A stretch of 14,236 bases of DNA from Anaerolineae bacterium. Its GTDB lineage: Bacteria > Chloroflexota > Anaerolineae > JAADDB01. Where the stretch lies: assembly GCA_015486895.1 (NCBI GenBank), contig WFQT01000531.1:1-14236 (forward strand). The letters are read 5' to 3'. The position numbers and the translations under genes are program-made. How positions within the stretch are numbered: the stretch's first letter is position 1; every line of letters starts with the position of its first letter. The notes beneath the pieces were generated by a model that did no database searches, was not told the origin of the DNA, and saw only the letters and a program-made list of their open reading frames with translations. Shown in pieces: positions 1 to 7,860 of the stretch.

Positions 1-1875
1 ATCTACCACTGTTACCGGCGGCAATTTGGCCGTTGTGCGCACCTGTTCTCGCTTTCTGGTGGGAACGAGCACACGCTCCCGCAAAGTTAGCAACTGGTAC
101 ACACCTTGTTTAGCCCGATGGTACGTCACCACGTCGGGGGTAGCACTGCCGGCTAACAACAACGATCCGCTCAACGTCGCTAATTCCGCTGCCACCGCCC
201 GGCCGTGATACCGGGGCGCCGACAAGTTCTTGTATGCTGCGTCTTGCTCCTCGTCCAAGACAATAAGTCCCAGTTTCGGGTGAGGCAAGAACAACGCTGA
301 CCGGGTGCCGACGATAATAGCAGCTTCCCCCTGCTGATCACGCAGCCACAGGTCAAAGCGCTCCCCGGCCGAAAGCTCGCTGTGCCAGAGGTACACCTGG
401 CCGGGGAAACGCCGGGCGAACCGTTGCACCATTTGCACCGCTAAGGCAATCTCAGGCACCAGCACCAATACTTGCCGCCCGCGCCGCAGGACGAGATCCG
501 CCGCTCGCAGGTAGAGTTCTGTCTTGCCACTACCGGGGGGGCCCCACAACAACAGGCGCCGGCTATCCCCGTGGGGATGACGCAATGCTTTCTCAATCCC
601 CTGCCAGGCATCTCGCTGGTGTGGCAAAAGGGGAGGAGCCTTTTCCTTGCCGATAACACGTCCGGCCAATGGATCGCGGAAATGGCGCTTTTTGAGGAAC
701 TCAACAAGCCCGGCAGCAGCCAAGCGGTTCAACGTTTGCCGGTTGCACCCTGTCTCGGCATAGAGCCACCCCACCCAAGCCGGCTCACCCTCTGTAAGGA
801 GCGCGTCCAGCACCAGGCGCTCTTTCTTGGTGCCGCGCAAGGCAATGATCGCCTCAAAAGTCTCATCCTCGGAAAGACGGCGCAGGACGTGAGCCGGCTG
901 TTGGTAACGTACCAAAAGGCCACTCTGTTTCAGGGTGCGCAAAGCGCTGCGGGAACCGCCGACAGCGTAAATCTCAGCGGATGTCTTCGGCCGCGGGTCT
1001 GTTAGAAAAAGGGATAAAACAGCAGCTTGCTTCGGCGCTTTATCCTGTAGTCTCTCTCGTTGTTTCGTTAGAGCCGCTTCGCCCAACGGTGAGAGGTATA
1101 GCTGCTGGGCGGTTTCAACGGCAATCCACCCTTTGGCGACTAATTCTCGCAGAGGCCCATTGCCACAGGCAGTTGCCCTTTTTACCTGCTTTAACGTCGG
1201 CAATGGGTCCGGCGTTGCCAGCAGGTAAGCCAAGATGTCTGCTTGCTTGCTTGGCCGGCCCAATTGCAACAAGGTATCGGCGATCTGATCTGGGTCGGCC
1301 ACCAACTGCACCAGAAGGTCATGCACCAAGCGCGGCGTGTGATCTTCCACCACCAAAGAACGTCTCAGCAACTTTTGACGCTGTAGAGGACGCCAGATTG
1401 CCGGTGCTGCTACGTCAGGGGGCAATTGTGCCAACCGCCGCGGCCCTCGGAGCAATATTTGCCAAAGACGCTGTTGGGCCGGGGAAAGTGTCGGCGGCGG
1501 AGCGACATTTTCCGCTAAGGCCAGTTGCGGTACGGCTTTCCGCCCCACACCGGGAGGGAGAATATACCACAATACCACCGATAGCGACGTCAAGTAAGTC
1601 TCGCTCAGCCAGTGCGCCAGGGTGAACTGCCGGGGTGAGAGAAGTGGCTCCGGCCAAACCAACTTCTGCACCGGCTTTGTCTCAGCAACCGGCGCCGTGT
1701 CACTAACGGCAAGAACGATCCCTTGCACAGTATGGTGGCCGAAGGAAACGATGACTAAATGCCCCGGCTGCACCTGCCCCAATAGCTCATCCGGTATGTG
1801 GTAATGGTATGTATGCTGTTGTACCAACCCTTTCCCAGAAAGAGGTAAGTTAACGATAATCTCAGCGTACTGCAC
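1..1875 (-). CDS. priA: Primosomal protein N' (replication restart helicase PriA), C-terminus cut by window edge
   Basis: PriA is the SF2 DNA helicase that recognises abandoned forks and reloads the replisome. The frame is open for 625 codons and leaves the window at its left edge. Walker A GPPGSGKT lies at about residues 445-452, the Walker B/DEAH-type box LDEEQ around 541-544, and the GSATP motif III around 576-580, followed by the conserved YQLLTL...R segment. The start is GTG at 1873-1875, because an in-frame TGA lies two codons upstream. Only a weak purine-rich ribosome site precedes it. Two oddities stand out: the usual PriA DEEH reads DEEQ, and about 440 residues precede Walker A, against roughly 220 in E. 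coli, implying an enlarged N-terminal DNA-binding/winged-helix region. The zinc-binding cysteines and helicase lobe 2 lie outside the window. I see no frameshift. The identity is firm. Confidence 0.95.
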   Translation of the reverse strand, partial: MQYAEIIVNLPLSGKGLVQQHTYHYHIPDELLGQVQPGHLVIVSFGHHTVQGIVLAVSDTAPVAETKPVQKLVWPEPLLSPRQFTLAHWLSETYLTSLSVVLWYILPPGVGRKAVPQLALAENVAPPPTLSPAQQRLWQILLRGPRRLAQLPPDVAAPAIWRPLQRQKLLRRSLVVEDHTPRLVHDLLVQLVADPDQIADTLLQLGRPSKQADILAYLLATPDPLPTLKQVKRATACGNGPLRELVAKGWIAVETAQQLYLSPLGEAALTKQRERLQDKAPKQAAVLSLFLTDPRPKTSAEIYAVGGSRSALRTLKQSGLLVRYQQPAHVLRRLSEDETFEAIIALRGTKKERLVLDALLTEGEPAWVGWLYAETGCNRQTLNRLAAAGLVEFLKKRHFRDPLAGRVIGKEKAPPLLPHQRDAWQGIEKALRHPHGDSRRLLLWGPPGSGKTELYLRAADLVLRRGRQVLVLVPEIALAVQMVQRFARRFPGQVYLWHSELSAGERFDLWLRDQQGEAAIIVGTRSALFLPHPKLGLIVLDEEQDAAYKNLSAPRYHGRAVAAELATLSGSLLLAGSATPDVVTYHRAKQGVYQLLTLRERVLVPTRKREQVRTTAKLPPVTVVD

Positions 1876-1965
1876 GGTTCAGTTTCCCTTCCCCGGCTTG
1901 CGCTAGTACACACTGGCGTAAATAACATATCATGTTTGAGCTCGCTCGCAGGCTATTTGCCAAAT

Positions 1966-2068
1966 GAAAATAAGAACGCTGATTGCGCTGAGTTTACAAA
2001 TTGACGCAGATATTTTTTAGGAACCTGCGTCAATCAGCGTTCATCTGCATCATCTGCGTCCTATTTTC
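1966..2068. repeat. Nested inverted repeat (hairpin) of ATCTGCGTC-type words between recJ and priA
   Basis: Three nested stems pair across this stretch. GAAAATA (1966-1972) pairs with TATTTTC (2062-2068). GAACGCTGATTG (1974-1985) pairs exactly with CAATCAGCGTTC (2031-2042). TTGACGCAG (2001-2009) pairs with CTGCGTCAA (2025-2033). The right half also carries degenerate 9-mers related to ATCTGCGTC. It lies in the 446-bp gene-free stretch between recJ and priA, about 90 bp upstream of the priA start. No T-tract follows on either strand, so it does not look like a classical terminator. It may be a dispersed palindromic repeat, but only one copy is in the window. Confidence 0.6.
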
Positions 2069-2152
2069 GAAACAAGAACTACGTCAATCACGAAGATTTT
2101 GTACTTTGCTTACGGCCGCAGGCTGTGCTATGAACCACCCCGGTTAACGTAA

Positions 2153-2304
2153 CTGGAGTCTGGCGAAAATGACATTTTAGGCTCAACCAAGCCATCTTCA
2201 CCACAGATTGCGCGGATTAACACAGATTTTTCCTTTGCTTTTCGACCCAAATCCGTGAAATTCTGTATTTTTCTGTGGCTAAAATAATAAACGCCAGAGT
2301 CCAG
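2153..2304 (+). mobile_element. MITE-like element, copy 1 (152 bp)
   Basis: The left end CTGGAGTCTGGCG (2153-2165) and right end CGCCAGAGTCCAG (2292-2304) are inverted repeats with one mismatch in 13. The element is flanked by an exact 7-bp direct repeat AACGTAA (2146-2152 and 2305-2311), as expected of a target-site duplication. The left 30 bases (2159-2188) are identical to 12334-12363 in copy 2, and the right end is also nearly identical. The centre has CACAGATT-type words. It carries no transposase gene, so it would be non-autonomous. It lies 10 bp past the recJ stop codon. One caveat is that the 5' flanks of copies 1 and 2 resemble each other (TAACGTAACTGG and TAACGAACTGG), so the true element end could lie slightly further out. 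Confidence 0.7.
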
Positions 2305-2321
2305 AACGTAATTCACACCGG

Positions 2322-4025
2322 CTAACCAGCGCTTTTGCGGATATCCAGGATGTTCATTTGCAAAGAGCGCTGGCCGTTCCAGACATTCTCTTCCAATTGG
2401 TAAACTACATCCACATAGCGGCCCAAGTCATTATAATGTTCGCCTTGTTGGAAAGCGATTCCGTTCATCTGCTTGCCCCTTTCATCACCTAAATACAATT
2501 TCAGATGCTTGCCGTCCTTGCCAACAGGCCGGGCATCCACCAGGCGCAAATAGCGGCTGAGGAAAACCGGGGCTGGGTTGGCCTCACCAAACGGCTCCAA
2601 TTGTTGCAGCATCTCATATAAAGCCCAGTCCAGATCGTATAGAGAGATTTCCGCGTCGATTTTGATGGCCGGCGCTAAATTCTGCCCCTGTAACTGCTCC
2701 GCTGCTACTTTTTGCAAACACGCTTTCATGGCCGGGATATTCTCGTTGCGCACCGTGAAGCCGGCGGCCATAGCATGGCCACCATAGCGCAGCAAATACT
2801 GGCTACAGTGGTCAAGGGCGTGCGTGATGTGCCACTCAGGAATGCTACGACCGCTGGCATGGCTTTCCTTCTCACCGATTTGCAACACAATGCTGGGCCG
2901 GTAACGGCTTTTGGTAATTTTGCTGGCGACCAGACCAACGATGCCTTGGTGAAAGGAAGGATCACCGACAATGTAGAGATAGACATTGTCTTGTTTCGCA
3001 ATCTCCGCCTCCGCTTTTTCCACAGCCTGACGGGTCTTCTCTTGCCGCAACTGGTTGAGACTTTGCAACTGCTGGGCCAAAGCCTGCGCTTCTTCGCTCG
3101 CCTGGCTGGTAAGCAGCTTATAGGCGATCATGCCACTTTCCAGACGCCCGGCAGCGTTAATCCGCGGGCCCAATACGAAGCCGATGGTCGTGCTGTTCAC
3201 CTGACCGGCACTGACGCCGGCTACAGCCATTAAAGCCTGGATGCCGGGACGCTGCGGCTGATTAAGACGTTTGAGCCCTTCCTGCACGAGCAGCCTGTTT
3301 TCTCCCTGCAAGGGCACGATGTCGGCGACGGTGCCAATAGCCACTAAGTCTAAAAGCGATTCAGCAGTCACCGGCTTCCCTTTTCCCAGAGGCGTGTTAG
3401 CTTCCACCCGCAGCAATGCCTGGGCAATTTTGTAGGCGACACCAACCCCGGCTAAGTCAATGAACGGATAGCGATGGCTACTACGCTTGGGGTTGACAAC
3501 AGCGGCAGCAGGGGGGATTTCCGGCCCCACCGAATGGTGATCGCTGACAATCATGGTCAGTCCTATCCGGTTGGCATAAACTACCTCCCGCACCGAGCGG
3601 ATGCCACAATCAACAGTTACCACGACTTTGCATCCCTTCTGGGCAATTCTTCGCAGCGCCTGAGAATTCAAGCCATATCCCTCGTCGACGCGATGGGGAA
3701 TATAAGGTTGGACATTACCACCCAAAGAGCGAAGCAGTGTGGTCATAAGGGCCGTTGACGTCACACCATCGGCATCAAAATCGCCGTAAACGGTGATACA
3801 CTCACCGGCACGGATGGCCTGACGGAGCCGAGCCACCGCTTTATTCATGTCCGGCAGCGTAAATGGATTCGTTAGCGGCTGTAAACCATGCAGAAAAGCC
3901 TCGATCTCATCCGCTGCCCGCAAATTACGGTTGTAAAGTATCTGTGCGATGATCGGAGAGAGATCGGCAACCTGGTGGAAAAAGCTCGATGGCGCTGGCG
4001 ACGCCAACTCCCATTTTTGCTGCAT
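2322..4025 (-). CDS. recJ: Single-stranded-DNA-specific 5'-3' exonuclease RecJ
   Basis: RecJ degrades 5'-ended single strands in recombinational and mismatch repair, using two metal ions. The protein has the DHH phosphoesterase motifs in order: YGDFDADG (about residues 80-87 from the ATG), VTVDCG (136-141) and SDHH (161-164). A GPRINAAGRLESG segment (286-298) follows, then the DHHA1 domain with GGHAMAAGFT (415-424), and a C-terminal part consistent with the OB-like domain. The length of 567 residues is normal for the family. The frame also permits a TTG start at 4037. ATG at 4025 is preferred because the protein then begins MQQKWELASPAP, the usual N-terminus. GAGGAGG lies about 14 nt upstream of it and AAGGA very close, so the ribosome site does not settle the choice. 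The gene is followed within 20 bp by a MITE-like element and is divergent from the HD-domain gene. Confidence 0.95.
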   Translation of the reverse strand: MQQKWELASPAPSSFFHQVADLSPIIAQILYNRNLRAADEIEAFLHGLQPLTNPFTLPDMNKAVARLRQAIRAGECITVYGDFDADGVTSTALMTTLLRSLGGNVQPYIPHRVDEGYGLNSQALRRIAQKGCKVVVTVDCGIRSVREVVYANRIGLTMIVSDHHSVGPEIPPAAAVVNPKRSSHRYPFIDLAGVGVAYKIAQALLRVEANTPLGKGKPVTAESLLDLVAIGTVADIVPLQGENRLLVQEGLKRLNQPQRPGIQALMAVAGVSAGQVNSTTIGFVLGPRINAAGRLESGMIAYKLLTSQASEEAQALAQQLQSLNQLRQEKTRQAVEKAEAEIAKQDNVYLYIVGDPSFHQGIVGLVASKITKSRYRPSIVLQIGEKESHASGRSIPEWHITHALDHCSQYLLRYGGHAMAAGFTVRNENIPAMKACLQKVAAEQLQGQNLAPAIKIDAEISLYDLDWALYEMLQQLEPFGEANPAPVFLSRYLRLVDARPVGKDGKHLKLYLGDERGKQMNGIAFQQGEHYNDLGRYVDVVYQLEENVWNGQRSLQMNILDIRKSAG

Positions 4026-4120
4026 TGTCCTTGGCAATACCTCCTCACAATGATGGCTTCGCTGTTACGATTTACTTTATACCTTACCGGTGAAATTATT
4101 GTCCCCAGTGCAAGAAAATA

Positions 4121-4186
4121 AACCACAGATTCCACTGATTACACAGATAATTTTAAAATCAGTGCAATCTGTGCAAATCTGCGGTT
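4121..4186. repeat. Long imperfect palindrome of CACAGATT words in the recJ/HD-gene divergent region
   Basis: AACCACAGATT (4121-4131) pairs with AATCTGCGGTT (4176-4186) with one mismatch. Inside, CACTGATT (4133-4140) pairs with AATCAGTG (4157-4164) and CACAGAT (4142-4148) with ATCTGTG (4167-4173). The right half shares AATCAGTGCA(A/G)TCTGTG with the interior of MITE copy 3 (13284-13346). No CTGG-type terminal repeats or target duplications are visible here, so this is the core word array without the element ends. It lies upstream of both recJ and the HD gene and could affect either promoter, but no function is shown. Confidence 0.6.
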
Positions 4187-4336
4187 GCTTTTTAATTCTG
4201 GCTCGGCCAAGTTAGGATAAGTAGTCGCAAAATTCATTATAACACAAACCATAATGTTTAGTCGTCGGGAATACCTTTGGTGTACAATACTGCAGGGCCG
4301 GTTCAAGAACACTATCGGAGATGGAGAGTATAAACT

Positions 4337-4924
4337 ATGAACGAAGCTAAACGCATAGCACAGGTACGAGAATTTGCCGAGAGGATGGTACAGCACAATA
4401 CATTTGCCAATATTGATCATGCCGAGCGGGTGCGGCAAGTAGCACTCGACATCGGCCAGCGGGAAGGAGCCAACTTGCAGGTGTTAGAATTGGCAGCGTT
4501 GTTGCACGATATTGGCGTTGCGGCGGACAAAGCCACCCATTACGAGATTAGCGCGGAGTTAAGCCGCGGGTTTCTTTTAGGGCTAAACTACGATGATGAC
4601 ATCGTGCAGCAGGTATGTCATGCTATTGTCACCCACAGCCGCTACGGCGGCCCGGAGCCAAAAACTTTGGAAGCAAAGATCATCCACGACGCGGACGCTG
4701 TTGAATACGTTGGCGCCATCGGCCTGGCACGAGCCTTCGTGCGGGGGTTTGAGAACGGCAGTTATACCGGCGATGTCAATAGCGTTCCCGATGTCATCAA
4801 CCAGCTTATCAGCCATATTGGCGTCCTATACACGCAACGGGCCCGGGATATCATTGACGACCGCATTCAATTCATGCGACTATTCCAGGCACGGCTAAAC
4901 CAGGAGTTAGCCGGGGAAGCGTGA
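4337..4924 (+). CDS. HD-domain metal-dependent phosphohydrolase, small stand-alone type
   Basis: A 195-residue protein with the HD-superfamily metal-binding pattern: H28, the HD pair H57-D58 in ALLHDIG, H95 and H100 in CHAIVTH, and D118/D120 in IIHDADAVEYVGAIG. This arrangement is typical of small stand-alone HD hydrolases of the YedJ-like kind. The substrate (nucleotide or other phosphoester) cannot be read from the sequence. It has no membrane segment, so it is likely cytoplasmic. The start is ATG with GGAGAG at 4323-4328, 8 nt upstream. TACAAT at 4283-4288 is a possible -10 box, though no convincing -35 box precedes it. It is the only plus-strand gene in the left half and converges on the small HAD gene at 4984. 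Confidence 0.9.
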   Translation: MNEAKRIAQVREFAERMVQHNTFANIDHAERVRQVALDIGQREGANLQVLELAALLHDIGVAADKATHYEISAELSRGFLLGLNYDDDIVQQVCHAIVTHSRYGGPEPKTLEAKIIHDADAVEYVGAIGLARAFVRGFENGSYTGDVNSVPDVINQLISHIGVLYTQRARDIIDDRIQFMRLFQARLNQELAGEA

Positions 4925-4961
4925 ACCGGCATCACGCCTCTCAGCACAGCATTTTCTCAAT

Positions 4962-4990
4962 GGCGTAAGGCTGCGCTCTGGCCTTACGCC
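4962..4990. terminator. Perfect 10-bp hairpin between convergent genes
   Basis: GGCGTAAGGC (4962-4971) pairs exactly with GCCTTACGCC (4981-4990) around a 9-nt loop. It sits between the stop of the plus-strand HD gene and the end of the minus-strand HAD gene, overlapping the latter's TAA stop codon. The position fits a shared bidirectional transcription stop, but neither strand has a clear U-tract, so the terminator call is only tentative. Confidence 0.5.
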
Positions 4991-5445
4991 TGTCGTTGTA
5001 GCCATGATTCCAGCTCGGCGAAGCTGCTCACCACCTCATCGGCGGTAGGTGCCGCGCGCCGTAAATTCCGCACGCCGGTGAAGAGCACTGCTCGCATCCC
5101 GGCGCCCTGAGCACCACGGATATCCTCCTCCGGATCATCTCCTATGTAAACCACGCTCTCCGGCGGCAAGCGCAGAGCCCCCAGCAAATGCTGGAAAGCT
5201 GCCGGGTCTGGCTTGTAAAGGCCGGTCTCGTTGGAAAAGAAAGCGGCCCGGAAATAAGCCAACAGACCATCCGCCTGCAATTGGGCTCGCAGCTCCATCC
5301 CGGGGCCTAAGCGGGCACTGGAAAGAATACCCAGCACGTATTTCCTTGCTAAACGAGGAATGACCTCCGTTGCACCCGGTACCAGCACCCCCACAGAGCG
5401 ATAAATTGTCCAACGCACGTCAAAGGCAACACCCTTGATCTTCAC
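4984..5445 (-). CDS. Small HAD-superfamily protein without cap, with altered motif I
   Basis: A 153-residue HAD-fold protein. Motif I reads FDVRWTIY (residues 8-15), motif II ILSSA (40-44), motif III YKPDP (77-81) and motif IV YIGDDPEEDIRGA (100-112), spaced as in the HAD-IA group. Two features are unusual. The second Asp of the DxD signature, the general acid/base of phosphatases, is Arg11. The helical cap normally inserted after motif I is absent. It might therefore be a weak or non-phosphatase HAD, a binding protein, or an enzyme using another acid. GTG 5443-5445 is the only nearby start, since TGA lies two codons upstream. It is the last gene of the asd-HAD-HAD series, 169 bp downstream of the larger HAD gene, so cotranscription is possible but not shown. 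Confidence 0.85.
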   Translation of the reverse strand: MKIKGVAFDVRWTIYRSVGVLVPGATEVIPRLARKYVLGILSSARLGPGMELRAQLQADGLLAYFRAAFFSNETGLYKPDPAAFQHLLGALRLPPESVVYIGDDPEEDIRGAQGAGMRAVLFTGVRNLRRAAPTADEVVSSFAELESWLQRQA

Positions 5446-5614
5446 ACCTCACCCCCCCGCGATAGCATCTTGATTTGTCCCCCTAATGCCAAGGACATCC
5501 AGGCGGCTAAAATCGGCTGTGTTCACTTCCACCACTCTCCTGACCGACTCACAGGCCAGGAAACCTTTACCTCAAGCAGGAAAACCGTTCACCGGCAACA
5601 GAGCCGGTCGTCTT

Positions 5615-6763
5615 TCACGGCAAGAGGAGGTCAACGGACTTTCCTACAGCATGGGTCAGCGTTCTATGCAACGGCAAAAGCCCCACCGATGCGGCTGCTG
5701 CATCGGGCAACACCGCTTCGTCCGGCTTGTCGGAAAGCGCCATCACCAAGCAGCCCCGCTGCCGCGCCCAGCGCGCCACATCGCGCACTTCCTGCGTCAA
5801 ACAAATTTCCTGCTGTAACCGCTCAGACAGCGGCCTATCCAGCGGCAGATGCCCCATCCGGGCCACTGTTGCGCGGAACTCTTGCCGGCGGAATCCCTTA
5901 AACGGTGTTGGATCGCCTGCCACCACAGCAGCGTGTACCTCCTCTTGCATCGAGACAAAGCCCCCCGGGGGCAGCGGGCGCGTTTCCACCCAACGCAGGA
6001 AATCAGGGAATGTGCGCAACACTCCCTGGGCCAGCGCCGCTTGCAGTTCGGGTAGGGTAACCACTCCGGCAGCAACGGAGAGACAAATGTGCGCCAAATA
6101 GTCCTGGTTATCCCCAGTAAAGGTATGATAACGGCTTTGATTCAACTCACGATATGCTTCCAGAAACAGCTCGCGGGGGAAATCAAAGCCCAACACCGCC
6201 TCAGCGGTCTGGAAAAGCGCCTCCTCTCGCGCCCGATCGATAGCTTGATTATTACGTCCCCGGGCGGCTAACGCAGTTTTATCCACGTCAATAAGTAACA
6301 CTGACTGTTCATCACAGCGAGCCCCGTCCGCCAGCACCTGCGCTAACCATGTCGGTAACAACATCCAGCGGTTGGCGGTGACAATATTGTCCGGATGCGC
6401 CGTAAGCCGAGGTTGTTCGGCTATTTTTTCCGCCCCGATGAATGCCCAAGCAAGCCAACCTGCTTCCCCAGCCAAATTGCGAAAAGCGTTGCCATCGCTC
6501 AACAGTGTGTCGCCGATGAAAAGTAATTCCTGCAAAGCTACCCCGGGGCGTTCCAGCATCCGAGCTTGCTGCAAAAACCAAATCGCAGCCTTAGCGTAAG
6601 CCAATTCCACTTTTCGCGGCCGCCGGGGGGAGTCCAGTCCCATTTCTCGCCACGCTTCCCGGAAAGACGGCAACCGCCGGTCCACCGGCTCTAAGTTACG
6701 GTAAATGACCAAGTCGCCGAAAAGCTCCGCCAAAGAGGCCAAACCATGCACTTGTACGCTCAC
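5615..6763 (-). CDS. HAD-like protein with motifs in circularly permuted order
   Basis: A 382-residue protein I recognise only as HAD-like. A segment resembling HAD motif IV, LLFIGDTLLSDGNAFRNL, lies near residues 81-97. The nucleophile motif I comes later, LLIDVDKTAL (157-166), and a motif II/III-like end, VMALSDKPDEA (340-350), lies near the C-terminus, followed by only about 30 residues. Normal HAD order is I-II-III-IV, so here the motif-IV half precedes motif I. Residues 165-320 would form a large helical cap. GTG 6761-6763 is chosen as start: it overlaps the asd stop as GTGA, and GGAGGGG lies about 8 nt upstream. A TTG at 6769 is the alternative. The overlap implies translational coupling with asd. 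The reaction is unknown. A small hairpin (ACCGGC/GCCGGT, 5591-5608) follows the stop. Confidence 0.8.
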   Translation of the reverse strand: MSVQVHGLASLAELFGDLVIYRNLEPVDRRLPSFREAWREMGLDSPRRPRKVELAYAKAAIWFLQQARMLERPGVALQELLFIGDTLLSDGNAFRNLAGEAGWLAWAFIGAEKIAEQPRLTAHPDNIVTANRWMLLPTWLAQVLADGARCDEQSVLLIDVDKTALAARGRNNQAIDRAREEALFQTAEAVLGFDFPRELFLEAYRELNQSRYHTFTGDNQDYLAHICLSVAAGVVTLPELQAALAQGVLRTFPDFLRWVETRPLPPGGFVSMQEEVHAAVVAGDPTPFKGFRRQEFRATVARMGHLPLDRPLSERLQQEICLTQEVRDVARWARQRGCLVMALSDKPDEAVLPDAAAASVGLLPLHRTLTHAVGKSVDLLLP

Positions 6764-7860
6764 AGGCAATTCCCCTCCAATAAAGGTAAATCAGCACTAA
6801 GACCATCAAAGTATCCCTGACATGCCATCAACTCGGCATTAAGCAAGGAACCCCCAGCGGCACCGCGCAGGGTATTATGCCCCAGAAGCACCAGCTTGAT
6901 GTCAAAAAGGGGACATGGGCGCACGCGGCCTACCACATTGGCCATGCCGTGGCCTCGGAGCCGGTCTCGCGCCGGCTGCGGTCGATCTTCCTCCTCTAAA
7001 ACGACAACAGGCTGGTGCGGCGCTGAGGGTAAATTCAGCACCTGCGGCAACCCACGGAATTCGCGCAAGGCAGTAACGACTTCTTCTACAGAAGGGTGTC
7101 GCTGGAACGCGATAGAAACGGCTTCTGTATGTCCGTCTCGCACCGGTACCCGGTTGGCGTGGGCACTGATACGGAAATCAGCAGGCAGCACTTTTTCACC
7201 GGTGAATTGCCCCAGCATCTTCAGGGGCTCGCTTTCCAGTTTTTCTTCCTCCCCGGGGATGAAAGGAATCACATTATCAAGCAAATCGAGGAACGGCACG
7301 CCAGGATAACCGGCACCGGAAGCAGCTTGCATGGTGACCACCAATACTTTATCCAAGCCGAAAGCATCGTGCAGCGGTTTGAGGACGCCGGTCAGGTGAG
7401 TAGAAGAGCAATTCGGGTTGGTAACGATGAAGCCAGGCCAGCCGCGCCGGGCCTGTTGTATCCGCACTAACGCCGCGTGTTCCGGGTTTACTTCCGGAAT
7501 GAGAAGGGGCACATCTTCTGCCATTCGATAGGCAGAGGCATTGGAGAAAACGGCGAACCCGGCGGCGGCAAACTCCGGTTCCAAGCGGCGCGCTTCCTCA
7601 GATGGCAATGCTGAGAAGAGCAAGGAACAACAGCCGGCCAATGCCGCAGGATCAGCGAGCTCAACAACTATCTCACGCGTTTGCCGGGGAATATCTCCCC
7701 CAACCACCCAGCGCACAACATCATCATAGCGGCGTCCGGCGGAGTTTGCCGAGGCAGCCAACGAAACAATTTCAAACCAAGGATGATCGGCCAGTAATTG
7801 CACAAAACGCTGACCAACAGCCCCGGTAGCACCCAAAACACCAACTTTAATCCTCGTCAT
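6760..7860 (-). CDS. asd: Aspartate-semialdehyde dehydrogenase
   Basis: This enzyme reduces L-aspartyl-4-phosphate to aspartate semialdehyde with NADPH, the branch point to lysine/diaminopimelate, threonine and methionine. The N-terminal Rossmann motif is GVLGATGAVGQRF (residues 7-19). The catalytic cysteine is Cys151 in TNPNCSST, and the likely acid/base is His244 in RDGHTE. SAHANRVPV and NTLRGAAGGSLLNAEL complete the pattern. At 366 residues, with this motif wording, it belongs to the archaeal/fungal-like ASADH subclass rather than the E. coli type. The ATG start has GGAGG at 7867-7871, 6 nt upstream. It overlaps a possible small upstream ORF by 14 bp, and the downstream HAD gene by 4 bp. 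No aspartokinase or dap gene is in the window. Confidence 0.96.
   Translation of the reverse strand: MTRIKVGVLGATGAVGQRFVQLLADHPWFEIVSLAASANSAGRRYDDVVRWVVGGDIPRQTREIVVELADPAALAGCCSLLFSALPSEEARRLEPEFAAAGFAVFSNASAYRMAEDVPLLIPEVNPEHAALVRIQQARRGWPGFIVTNPNCSSTHLTGVLKPLHDAFGLDKVLVVTMQAASGAGYPGVPFLDLLDNVIPFIPGEEEKLESEPLKMLGQFTGEKVLPADFRISAHANRVPVRDGHTEAVSIAFQRHPSVEEVVTALREFRGLPQVLNLPSAPHQPVVVLEEEDRPQPARDRLRGHGMANVVGRVRPCPLFDIKLVLLGHNTLRGAAGGSLLNAELMACQGYFDGLSADLPLLEGNCL

Noticed and set aside
472..1005. Long plus-strand open frame opposite priA.
   Set aside because: It lies wholly antisense to a clearly coding helicase frame and its product has no recognisable domain.
2128..2316. Short minus-strand open frame across MITE copy 1.
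   Set aside because: It consists almost entirely of the repeated element and has no protein-like features. It is not a transposase.
5470..5901. Plus-strand open frames across the 3' end of the larger HAD gene.
   Set aside because: They are antisense shadows running into the conserved SDKPDEA region, with low-complexity Pro/Ala-rich products.
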